Shown here in pieces: positions 6,990-13,719 of a DNA stretch of 21,593 bases (position 1 is the first letter of the stretch; each line of letters opens with the position of its first letter). The notes beneath the pieces were generated by a model, which worked only from the letters and a program-made list of their open reading frames with translations, did no database searches and had not been told where the DNA came from. Origin of the DNA: Chloroflexota bacterium (lineage in GTDB: Bacteria > Chloroflexota > Limnocylindria > Limnocylindrales > CSP1-4); NCBI GenBank assembly GCA_021785115.1, contig JAJYGO010000504.1, positions 1 through 21,593 on the forward strand, written 5' to 3'. The translations under genes and the position numbers were made by a program.

Positions 6990-7917
6990 CGCTCGGGGCC
7001 TCCGCAGCCTGGCTGTCCCCCACGACGCCGCGGAACACCTCGACCAGGCTCGGCTCCGCGCGCCGGAACTCCCTGACCGGCCCGCTCTCCAGGGCCGCCC
7101 GCAGGACCGCCTGGTCGTCGGCCCCGTCGCCCAGCTCGAGCAGGACGCGGCTGCCGTCGGCGCGCACCACCGCGACGCCGGGGATCTGCTCCGCCCAGTC
7201 CGGCGGAGCGCCCGGGGCATCGACCCACAGCCGCCTTGGGCCCTCCCGGCGCAGCTCGTCGACGGTCCCGCAGGCGACGAGGCGGCCGTGGTCGACGATC
7301 CCGACGCGGTCGCAGATCCGCTCGACGAGGTCGAGCTCGTGGCTGGAGAACACGACCGCCACCCCGGCGTCCGCCCGCTCGCGCAGGACGCCGGTCATGA
7401 CGTCGAGGGCGACGGGGTCGAGGCCGGCGAAGGGCTCGTCGAGCACGAGGACGTCGGGCGCGCACACGAGGGCCGCGGCGAGCTGCATGCGCTGCTGGTT
7501 GCCGTGGCTGAGCGCCTGGAGCTCGTCATCGCGTCGGTCCGCCAGGCCGAACCGGTCCAGCCAGTCCGCGGCCGCCCGGCGTGCGTCGGGGCCGCCCATC
7601 CCGTGGAGCTCCCCGAGGTAGGCGAGCTGCTCGGCGAGGCGCATCTTGGGGTACAGGCCGCGCTCCTCGGGCATGTACCCGATCCGGCGGCGGGCGGCGA
7701 AGTCGAGCGGGACGCCGCCCCAGCGGACCTCGCCCGCATCCGCGCTCAGGACGCCGAGCACGATCCGCATCGTGGTGGTCTTGCCCGCGCCGTTGCGCCC
7801 GACGAAGCCGAACAGCTCGCCCGCGCGGACGTCGAAGCTGAGGCGCTCGAGGGCGACGAGGTCCCCGTAGCGCTTCGAGACGGCGTCGATCTCAAGGGCT
7901 CGGGCGTCGCCGTTCAT
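6982..7917 (-). CDS. ABC exporter ATPase (NatA/YhaQ-like)
   Basis: A 311-aa nucleotide-binding subunit that powers the exporter whose membrane subunit is encoded at 4340-5515. Walker A is GRNGAGKT (40-47), the NatA-like segment MPEERGLYPKM is at 82-92, the ABC signature is LSHGN (136-140), Walker B is VLVLDEP (156-162) and the H-loop histidine is H183. The last 80 residues form the extra C-terminal domain common in ABC-2 exporter ATPases (DUF4162-like). The start is the ATG at 7917; the RBS is weak. It is the first gene of a minus-strand operon and diverges from the MFS gene at 8212. The family call is certain, the transported substrate unknown. Confidence 0.93.
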   Translation of the reverse strand: MNGDARALEIDAVSKRYGDLVALERLSFDVRAGELFGFVGRNGAGKTTTMRIVLGVLSADAGEVRWGGVPLDFAARRRIGYMPEERGLYPKMRLAEQLAYLGELHGMGGPDARRAAADWLDRFGLADRRDDELQALSHGNQQRMQLAAALVCAPDVLVLDEPFAGLDPVALDVMTGVLRERADAGVAVVFSSHELDLVERICDRVGIVDHGRLVACGTVDELRREGPRRLWVDAPGAPPDWAEQIPGVAVVRADGSRVLLELGDGADDQAVLRAALESGPVREFRRAEPSLVEVFRGVVGDSQAAEAPSVV

Positions 7918-8211
7918 TCGTCACCGGTGCGAAGCCGCCGGCTCGTGGGTCGCCGCTGAACGCGACGACTGCCGACTCCGCGTCGGTGACGATACTGCCG
8001 CGCAAGTCTGCTGTGTTGCTGAGAGCGCCGGGGCGAAGGCGCCGCGCGCCTGCAGAAGCGGGCGGCCCGCGGGGCCGACGGTGAGCGAGAATGCGCAGGC
8101 CGACACGGGCCCCGCCGTCCTCCCTGAGCCGGCGTCGGTGATGGATGACGCTACGACCGTCGGGATGCCGCCCCGCGGGGCCGGATCGTCCCGACGCGGA
8201 CGGGAGGATCG
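7918..8211. other. Divergent intergenic region between the ABC operon and the second MFS gene
   Basis: About 290 bases with no convincing gene. It should hold promoters for both directions, but no clear -35/-10 pair was seen. Two inverted repeats are visible: CCGAC-N5-GTCGG at 7972-7986 and a perfect 12-bp palindrome GCCCCGCGGGGC at 8170-8181. The palindrome is about 20 nt upstream of the GGGAGG RBS (8202-8207) of the MFS gene. Either could be an operator or chance in GC-rich DNA. Confidence 0.4.
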
Positions 8212-9594
8212 ATGCCGCCTCGCGGCCAGAACCACGGCTCCCGGCCGGCCGCCCGGCAGACGGCGGCGGCCGACGAGCAGCGCCGTGCCGGCCCGGCGGA
8301 CCGGCTGCGGCGGCTCGTCCGCGGGTTCCCGCCCCAGTACTGGCTGATGGTGACCGGGATCTTCATCAGCAACGCCGGCGGCAGCCTCGTCTGGCCGTAC
8401 CTGCTGATCTTCGCCAGCGAGCGCCTCCACCTGCCGCTCGCGGCGGTCGGCTCGCTGATCACGATCCAGGCGGTCGCGGGCATGGCCGCCTCGGTCGTCG
8501 CGGGGAGCCTCGCCGACCGCTTCGGGCGCAAGATCGTGATGGTCGGCAGCCTCGCCGTCAGCGGCTCGATCTACCTGCTGCTGTCGAGGGCCGACGGGTA
8601 CCTGACGTTCGCGCTGCTCATGGCCGTGTTCGGGATGGGCAACCCGATGTACCAGGTGAGCGCGGACGCGATGCTCGCCGACCTGATCCCGTCCGAGCAG
8701 CGCGCGGAGGCGTACGCGGTCAACCGGATCGCGTCGAACGCCGGGTTCGGGCTCGGCCCCGCGGTGGGCGGCTTCCTCGCCACCGCGTCGTACAGCCTCG
8801 CCTTCTACGGCGCTTCGGCCGGGTTCTTCGTGTACTCGGCGCTGGTGGCCCTGCTCGCCCGCGAGACGCTCCACCGGAGAAGCGCGGACCGTGCCGACGC
8901 CGTGCTGGAGGCGCAGACCGAGGTGATGGACCCCGCCACGCCGCTCGCGCCCGCCCCCCGCGAGGTCGCCGGCCCGGGGTTCCTCTCGGTGGTCCGCGAC
9001 AGCCGCTTCGTCTCCTTCGCCGCGCTCGTCTCGGTGGGGCTCATCGCGCCCAGCACGGTCTGGGTGCTGCTGGCCGTCTACACCAAGACGAACTTCGGGA
9101 TGCCCGAGTACCTGTACGGCTGGATCCCGACCACCAACGCCATCCTGTGCGTGACCGCGCAGTACCCCGTCACGAGCGTCACGCGCCGCTTCAGGCCGCT
9201 CCCGGTCATCGCGGTCGGCATGGCCGTCTACGCCGTGGGCGCGGGGAGCGTCGCGCTCATGAGCTCGTTCCCGGGCTTCGTCCTGAGCATGGTCGTGCTG
9301 ACGCTGGGCGAGCTGATCGTCGTCCCGACCGCCGCCAAGTACGTCGCCGACCTGGCCGCCCCCGACCTGCGGGGCCGGTACATGAGCGTGTACTGGCTGG
9401 GATGGGCGGCCGCCCGGGCCGTCGCGCCGCTGATGGGCGGCTTCCTCAACGATCGGGTGGGGCCGGTGGCCATCTGGTACGGCGCGCTGGCGGTGGGTCT
9501 GGCGAGTTCCGCCGGGCTGTCCGTCCTGGTGCTGCGCACCCGGTCTCCGGGGATGGGTCGAACCGCAGTGCCGAACGAGGCGCCGTCGCCGTAG
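8212..9594 (+). CDS. MFS transporter (second, MdtG-like efflux type)
   Basis: A 460-aa major facilitator permease. A basic, disordered N-terminal tail (about 1-40) precedes 12 predicted helices. MFS motif A is at residues 98-107 (GSLADRFGRK), and the helix-5-like GFGLGPAVGGF segment is typical of drug/H+ antiporters. A central hydrophilic loop around 215-250 separates the halves. The GGGAGG RBS 4 nt before the ATG fixes the start. The gene stands alone: the ABC operon diverges upstream, and an AT-rich promoter begins about 20 nt after its stop. It probably exports drugs or metabolites; no substrate can be assigned. It is not a close copy of the MFS protein at 1424-2716. Confidence 0.92.
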   Translation: MPPRGQNHGSRPAARQTAAADEQRRAGPADRLRRLVRGFPPQYWLMVTGIFISNAGGSLVWPYLLIFASERLHLPLAAVGSLITIQAVAGMAASVVAGSLADRFGRKIVMVGSLAVSGSIYLLLSRADGYLTFALLMAVFGMGNPMYQVSADAMLADLIPSEQRAEAYAVNRIASNAGFGLGPAVGGFLATASYSLAFYGASAGFFVYSALVALLARETLHRRSADRADAVLEAQTEVMDPATPLAPAPREVAGPGFLSVVRDSRFVSFAALVSVGLIAPSTVWVLLAVYTKTNFGMPEYLYGWIPTTNAILCVTAQYPVTSVTRRFRPLPVIAVGMAVYAVGAGSVALMSSFPGFVLSMVVLTLGELIVVPTAAKYVADLAAPDLRGRYMSVYWLGWAAARAVAPLMGGFLNDRVGPVAIWYGALAVGLASSAGLSVLVLRTRSPGMGRTAVPNEAPSP

Positions 9595-9614
9595 GCAGCG
9601 GCGCGCAGGGGCGG

Positions 9615-9644
9615 TTGCAATTTGCACGGCATTCGTCGTATATT
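9615..9644 (+). promoter_or_regulatory. Sigma-70-like promoter of the hemerythrin/DUF2249 operon
   Basis: TTGCAA (9615-9620) and TATATT (9639-9644) are separated by 18 nt, close to the bacterial housekeeping consensus. This is the most AT-rich spot in the neighbourhood and lies 34 nt before the hemerythrin start codon. Confidence 0.65.
9616..9626. promoter_or_regulatory. Small palindrome overlapping the -35 box (possible operator)
   Basis: TGCAA-T-TTGCA is a perfect inverted repeat with 5-bp arms, placed on the -35 element and the start of the spacer. A bound dimeric regulator here would block or alter RNA polymerase binding. The regulator is not known; the winged-helix protein encoded at 12134 is one candidate. 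Confidence 0.4.
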
Positions 9645-9677
9645 TTCCTGGTCGATCCGCTCCCGAGGCCCAGCGCG

Positions 9678-10136
9678 ATGCCTGCACCCACTCCAGTTGA
9701 AGCCGCCGCCGCCATCCGGGCGCACCACCAGCAGCTGGCCGAGGGGGTCGTCGGCCGGGTCGCGAGCCTGAGGGCTGCCGCCCGCGAGGGCGTCGCGTTC
9801 CTGGCGCCGAGAGACCTGCTCGTGGAGTACCTCGACCGCGAGATCCTGCCGCATGCGACGGCCGAGGAGCGGACGCTCTACCCCGCTGCCGACAGCGGCC
9901 CGGCCGCGCTCCTCGTGGACGCGATGCGCGCCGAGCATCGCGACCTCGTCGGGCGGGTGGGCGAGCTCCGATCCGCGCCCGATGCCGTCGCCGCCCTCTC
10001 CGAGGCGAGCGCCATCGCCGCCCTGTTCCTCTCCCACATCGGCAAGGAGAACGACCGGCTCATCCCGGCCCTGCTCGCGATGCCGGACGTGGCGCTCGGC
10101 GAGCTGCTCGTCGGCATGCACGAGCTGGTCGGCTGA
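9678..10136 (+). CDS. Hemerythrin-like HHE-domain protein
   Basis: A 152-aa four-helix-bundle protein with the ligand pattern of a di-iron hemerythrin-like domain: H16/H17, H59-x3-E63, H87 (AEHRDL) and H120-x3-E124. Proteins of this kind bind O2 or NO or help repair iron-sulfur centres under nitrosative stress (YtfE/RIC and relatives); which of these applies is not evident. There is no signal peptide, so it acts in the cytoplasm. The start is the ATG at 9678; the long open frame upstream is a shadow of the MFS gene. A good promoter lies just upstream. The next gene (DUF2249) follows after 60 nt with its own RBS, and DUF2249 proteins are commonly found beside hemerythrins and denitrification genes. 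Confidence 0.9.
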   Translation: MPAPTPVEAAAAIRAHHQQLAEGVVGRVASLRAAAREGVAFLAPRDLLVEYLDREILPHATAEERTLYPAADSGPAALLVDAMRAEHRDLVGRVGELRSAPDAVAALSEASAIAALFLSHIGKENDRLIPALLAMPDVALGELLVGMHELVG

Positions 10137-10196
10137 GGAGCCGTCCCCGTGTCCGAGTCGTCCCGGGCGCGCCCGGTGGCTGAAAGGAGCCAGCAC

Positions 10197-10454
10197 ATGT
10201 CCGACGAAGCCGTCCTCGACGTCCGGCAGGAGCCGCCTGCCCGGCGCCACACGCTCATCTTCGACACGTTCCGCGACCTCGGGCCCGGCGCAGGCTTCGA
10301 GCTCCGGAACGACCACGACCCCAAGCCGCTGTTCTACCAGTTCTCGGCCGAGCTGCCGGGCCAGTTCACCTGGGACTACCTCGAGCAGGGCCCCGAGGTC
10401 TGGCGGGTCCGCATCGGGCGCCCGGCTGGTTCGGCGCGGGCGGTCCTGCCATGA
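10197..10454 (+). CDS. DUF2249 protein, short form
   Basis: An 85-aa single-domain DUF2249 protein. The core runs from about residue 18 to 75 and includes FDTFRDLGPG, the hallmark DHDPKPL (39-45) and the FTWDYLEQGPEVWRVRI end. The ATG at 10197 is chosen because AAAGGAG lies 7 nt upstream; a GTG at 10149 is open in frame but has no RBS. DUF2249 is a small alpha/beta domain related to the SirA/TusA fold, seen with hemerythrins, NO reductases and related redox genes; its biochemical role is not established as far as I know. Its stop overlaps the start of the next gene by 4 nt (ATGA), and that gene encodes a second, longer DUF2249 protein. Confidence 0.88.
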   Translation: MSDEAVLDVRQEPPARRHTLIFDTFRDLGPGAGFELRNDHDPKPLFYQFSAELPGQFTWDYLEQGPEVWRVRIGRPAGSARAVLP

Positions 10455-11053
10455 CCGCTCTGGACACCGTCATCCCGCTCGGGCCGCCGGCGGCAATCGC
10501 ACTCGACGGCTGCGGGATCGAGCCGACCTCGGGCCGCGCCCGCGAACTCCCGTTCGAGCCGGTCTTCCGGGCTGCCGATCGATTGGCGCCGGGGGAGGCG
10601 CTCCGGCTGTCGGTCGACCACGACCCCGAGCCGTTGCTCGAGGCGCTCGACGCCTCGCGGCCCTTCCAGTTCCACTGGGAGCCGCTGCTCGACGGCCCGG
10701 CCCGCTGGGCGGGGATGCTCCGACGCCTGCGGCCGGACGACGACCCGGCACCGGTCCGCCGCCTGTCGCCGCGGCTCGCGCGCCGGGTGGCCGTCGTCGA
10801 GGCAAGCGCCCGACTGGAGCGGGAGCTGCGCGCGATCGTGCTCGACCTGCTCGGGCCGGCGGACCCGGCGCGCCTGCCCGCGGCGACCCGGGCGTGGGTG
10901 GACGGCGCGGCCGACGAGGCCGTCGGAGCCGTTCGCGACCTCTCGCTCGCGACCCTCGTCGAGCGGCTGGACGCAGCCGTCGCAGCAGCCCCGCCGGAGG
11001 TCGTGCGACAGCTCGACGAGGCTCTCGACCGCGTGTCGGTCGGCATCGCATGA
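10451..11053 (+). CDS. DUF2249 protein, long form with a helical C-terminal extension
   Basis: A 200-aa protein. The N-terminal half (about 32-95) is a DUF2249 domain with DHDPEPL (56-62) and FQFHWEPLLDGPARWAGML, clearly related to the short protein encoded just before it. The C-terminal half (about 100-200) is rich in Ala, Leu, Arg and Glu and should form several helices; I do not recognise a family, and it lacks the histidine pattern of a hemerythrin. The ATG overlaps the preceding stop (ATGA), so translation is coupled. The pair may form a heterodimer or a carrier/adaptor set. The downstream DinB gene starts after 13 nt. Confidence 0.82.
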   Translation: MTALDTVIPLGPPAAIALDGCGIEPTSGRARELPFEPVFRAADRLAPGEALRLSVDHDPEPLLEALDASRPFQFHWEPLLDGPARWAGMLRRLRPDDDPAPVRRLSPRLARRVAVVEASARLERELRAIVLDLLGPADPARLPAATRAWVDGAADEAVGAVRDLSLATLVERLDAAVAAAPPEVVRQLDEALDRVSVGIA

Positions 11054-11066
11054 GCGAGGTGACCGC

Positions 11067-11666
11067 GTGAGCACCCCTGCAGCGAGCGGCGGCACGAACA
11101 CCGCACCGACCCCCGAGACCGGCGGCGCGCTGTCGATCACCGGCATCGGGGAGGCGATCTCGGCGATGCGCCGGCTGCCCGATGCCCTCGAGGCGATCGT
11201 GGACAGCCTGCCGGCCGCGCACCTCGGTGCCCGACCGGCACCCGACGAGTGGTCGGCGGCGGAGATCCTCGCCCACCTGGTCACCGTCGAGGCGGTGCTC
11301 ACCGCGCGCGTCGAGTCGATGCTCGCCTCGCCGGGCGGGCGCAGTCTGGCCGTGGACCCTCCCGCCGCCAGCCCGTCGGCCGGCCGCGGGCTCGTGGCCC
11401 GCTGGCGCGACGCCCGCGCGGGCACGCTCGACCGCCTGGCCCGGCTGACGGCCGACGAACTCGGGCGCGGAGCCGAGCTTCGGCGCTGGGGATACGTCAC
11501 GGTCGAGCAGCAGGTGTGCGAGTGGGCCTACCACGACCTCGAGCACCTCCGCCAGCTGCTCGCCGTGGGGGAGGCGCTCCTCTACCCGGCGATCGGCGGC
11601 TACACGGCCCTGTACGCGCCGCCGTTCCCGGTCGGGCCAGTCGAGCAGGGCGCCGAGCGGCGATGA
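11067..11666 (+). CDS. DinB-fold protein
   Basis: A 199-aa protein of the DinB/YfiT four-helix-bundle superfamily. The metal-site histidines are placed as expected: H70 in AEILAHLV and H156/H160 in YHDLEHLRQL. Family members include thiol-dependent transferases (bacillithiol or mycothiol S-transferases) and many uncharacterised proteins, so a thiol/redox detoxification role would suit this operon, but that is inference. The GTG start at 11067 follows GAGGTGA. An unstructured Ser/Thr/Pro-rich leader of about 22 aa precedes the domain, so a later start is possible. The stop overlaps the DUF488 start (ATGA). Confidence 0.85.
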   Translation: MSTPAASGGTNTAPTPETGGALSITGIGEAISAMRRLPDALEAIVDSLPAAHLGARPAPDEWSAAEILAHLVTVEAVLTARVESMLASPGGRSLAVDPPAASPSAGRGLVARWRDARAGTLDRLARLTADELGRGAELRRWGYVTVEQQVCEWAYHDLEHLRQLLAVGEALLYPAIGGYTALYAPPFPVGPVEQGAERR

Positions 11667-12025
11667 CGGTGCGGCTGCGCAGGGCCTACGAGCCGCCCGC
11701 CGACGACGACGGCTGCCGCGTGCTGGTGGACCGGGTCTGGCCACGGGGCCGCGCGCGGGATGCGCTGCGCGTCGACCGCTGGGAGCGCAGCCTGGGTCCG
11801 AGCGACGAGCTGCGCCGGTGGTTCGGCCACGATCCCGCGCGCTGGGAGGAGTTCCGGGCGCGCTACCGAGGCGAGCTTGCCATGCCGGACCGGGCGTCGA
11901 GCCTCGACGTCCTCGCCGAACTGGCGCGCCGCGGCACGCTCACGCTCGTCTACGGCGCCCGCGACCAGGAGCGCAACCAGGCGCGCGTGATCGCCGAGGA
12001 GCTGCAGCGGCGGCTCGGCGGGTGA
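11663..12025 (+). CDS. DUF488 family protein
   Basis: A 120-aa DUF488 protein of the short YeaO-like type. Recognisable segments are RVLVDRVWPRGR near the N-terminus, WFGHDPARWEEFRARY in the middle and the C-terminal LVYGARDQERNQA. The function of the family is unknown; members are often found with heme, redox or stress genes. It starts with an ATG that overlaps the DinB stop, the last coupled gene of the operon that begins at the 9615 promoter. About 108 nt separate it from the regulator gene, so transcription may end or restart there. Confidence 0.9.
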   Translation: MTVRLRRAYEPPADDDGCRVLVDRVWPRGRARDALRVDRWERSLGPSDELRRWFGHDPARWEEFRARYRGELAMPDRASSLDVLAELARRGTLTLVYGARDQERNQARVIAEELQRRLGG

Positions 12026-12117
12026 CGGCCTCGGCGGGCGTCCGGCTCGGCCCTCCCGCGTCGCGTGCAGCCAGCGCCGGCCGGGACTCGGGACCGGCAA
12101 GGCCGTTCCGCGACGAA

Positions 12118-12123
12118 TAGGAT
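12118..12123 (+). promoter_or_regulatory. Possible -10 element of a nearly leaderless regulator mRNA
   Basis: TAGGAT lies 10 nt before the ATG of the regulator gene, and no good RBS is seen between them. Transcription would then begin within a few bases of the start codon. No convincing -35 box was found, so this is tentative. Confidence 0.25.
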
Positions 12124-12133
12124 CAGCAGACCG

Positions 12134-12838
12134 ATGCGAACCCCCGACGACGATGCCGGTCCCGAGACGCCGCTGAGCGACCGCCAGCGCCACCGGGCGC
12201 TGGCCGGCGTCAGCCGCTCGCGCCTGCTCGCCGTCCTCCGCCAGGCGAACCGGCCGATGGCCGTCCGCGAGCTGGCCGCCGCCGTCGACCTGCACCCCAA
12301 CACCGCCCGCGAGCACCTCGACCAGATGGTCGAGGCCGGCCTGGTCGCGTGCCAGACCGCGGCGCCTGCCGGGCGGGGCCGCCCGGGCCTGCGCTACAGG
12401 GCCGTCCGGTCGAGCGCGGACGCGGACCCGCACGCGTACCGCATGCTGGCGGGCGTGCTGGCCGCGGAGCTGGCCGGGCGCGACGACGCGGTCGAGGCGG
12501 CGATCCGGGCGGGCGAGCGGTGGGGTGCCGCGGCGGCCGACCCGGCAGCCACCGCCACGTCGGCCGGCCGCGCGCTGGAGCGCCTCGTCGACATGCTCGA
12601 CGGACTCGGCTTCGCCCCCGAGCGCGGTGCAGGCAACGAGACCTCGATCCGGCTGCGCCGCTGCCCGTTCCGGCCGCTGGCGCACGAGAGCGGCGGTGTC
12701 GTGTGCGACGTCCATCTCGGGCTGATGCGCGGGACGCTCAAGCAGCTCGGGGCGCCGATTGACGCGGTCAGCCTGGAGCCGTTCGTGGCGCCGGACGTGT
12801 GCCTCGCCCGGCTCGAGGCGCGGACCGTTGGCCGCTGA
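12134..12838 (+). CDS. Winged-helix regulator with C-terminal cysteine motif (ArsR/SufR-like)
   Basis: A 234-aa transcription factor. The N-terminal winged helix-turn-helix (about 25-90) contains MAVRELAAAVDLHPNTAREH, like ArsR or SufR regulators. The C-terminal domain carries C177-x13-C191-x31-C223 (CPFRPLA, VVCDVHLG and PDVCLARL), with H194 near the second cysteine. SufR and related proteins use such C-terminal cysteines to hold an iron-sulfur cluster sensitive to iron, oxygen or NO, so this protein may be a redox or NO sensor; that is inference. The start is the ATG at 12134; the frame is open upstream but without an RBS. Its stop region overlaps the SDR gene by 11 nt, so the two are coexpressed. 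Candidate controller of the operon at 9678-12025. Confidence 0.85.
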   Translation: MRTPDDDAGPETPLSDRQRHRALAGVSRSRLLAVLRQANRPMAVRELAAAVDLHPNTAREHLDQMVEAGLVACQTAAPAGRGRPGLRYRAVRSSADADPHAYRMLAGVLAAELAGRDDAVEAAIRAGERWGAAAADPAATATSAGRALERLVDMLDGLGFAPERGAGNETSIRLRRCPFRPLAHESGGVVCDVHLGLMRGTLKQLGAPIDAVSLEPFVAPDVCLARLEARTVGR

Positions 12839-13715
12839 ACGGGCCCCGAGCGCGACCGGGGCCGCGCGAGTCCTGGTCACGGGCGCCACCGGCACCCTCG
12901 GCCGCCACGTGGTGGCGGCGCTGGAGGCTCGTCGGGCAGTCGGCGTGCGGGTCCTGAGCCGGCGCGAGCCGCCGCCCGACACCCCTGCCCACCGCGCCTG
13001 GGCCACCGCCGACCTGACGACGGACCCGCTCGAAGCGGCCGTCGAGGGCGTCGACGCGGTGATCCACCTGGCCAGCACGAAGGGTGCCGGCGATGGGGAC
13101 GTCATCGGGATCCGCCGCCTGGTCGACGCCGCCGAGCGGGCCTCGGTCCGGCACCTCGTGGTCATCTCGATCATCGGCTGCGACCGGATCCCCCTGCCGT
13201 TCTACGCGACCAAGCTGCAGATCGAGGCGGTCACGCGCGCGGCGCGGGTGCCCTGGTCGATCGTCCGCGTCGCGCAGTTCCACTCCTTCGTCGACCGTCT
13301 GGTCGCGACGCCGGCGTCGCTGCCGCTCCCCTCGCCGATCATCGCCGACCTGCGGTTCCAGCCGGTCGACGAGCGCGAGGTGGCGGAGCGGCTCGTCGAG
13401 GTCGCCCTCGGCCAGCCCCGCGGCGACGCCCCCGAGATGGCCGGCCCCGAGGTCCTCACCCTCGTCGAGATCGCCGCCGTCTGGCTCGCCGAATCCGGGC
13501 GGGCGGCGTCGCTCGTCCCGGTGCCGCTCGAGGCGGTCCTGGGCGCTTCGTCCGCCGCACCGCCCGCATCGGTGGCGGCGATCCTCGAGGGCTACCGGGC
13601 GGCCGAGAACACGCCGCACGGCGACCGGACGCTCGGCCGGGTGCGCTTCGCCGACTGGCTCCGGCAGCGCCGCGACGCCGGGCAGGCCCGAGGGCACACT
13701 AGTGGGAGGTCTTGA
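12828..13715 (+). CDS. NmrA/SDR-type NAD(P)-binding oxidoreductase
   Basis: A 295-aa atypical short-chain dehydrogenase/NmrA-like protein. The Rossmann nucleotide motif is G19-x-x-G22-x-x-G25 within VTGATGTLG, and YATKLQIE supplies the Y-x-x-x-K pair of the SDR group. The rest (VIHLASTKG, VRHLVVIS, VPWSIVRVAQFHSF) matches NAD(P)H-binding epimerase or NmrA proteins, which are enzymes or redox sensors. A TTG at 12828 is the best start, since no ATG or GTG is in frame before the domain and GAGG lies just upstream; it overlaps the regulator gene. The sugar-isomerase-like gene follows after 4 nt. The substrate is unknown. Confidence 0.88.
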   Translation: MAAERAPSATGAARVLVTGATGTLGRHVVAALEARRAVGVRVLSRREPPPDTPAHRAWATADLTTDPLEAAVEGVDAVIHLASTKGAGDGDVIGIRRLVDAAERASVRHLVVISIIGCDRIPLPFYATKLQIEAVTRAARVPWSIVRVAQFHSFVDRLVATPASLPLPSPIIADLRFQPVDEREVAERLVEVALGQPRGDAPEMAGPEVLTLVEIAAVWLAESGRAASLVPVPLEAVLGASSAAPPASVAAILEGYRAAENTPHGDRTLGRVRFADWLRQRRDAGQARGHTSGRS

Positions 13716-13719
13716 ACTG

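Noticed and set aside
5680..7959. Very long plus-strand open frame (759 codons) opposite the ABC operon
   Set aside because: It is antisense to four well-supported genes, rich in Arg/Gly/Ala as expected for a shadow frame, and has no RBS or recognisable domain.
8145..10136. Single 663-codon frame covering the MFS gene and the hemerythrin gene
   Set aside because: Its first two thirds are a shadow of the MFS gene at 8212-9594; only the part from the ATG at 9678, after a clear promoter, is a real gene.
9595..12025. Denitrification or NO-reductase locus
   Set aside because: The accessory families (hemerythrin, DUF2249) suggest NO chemistry, but no nitrite or NO reductase, cytochrome or NnrS-like gene is visible.
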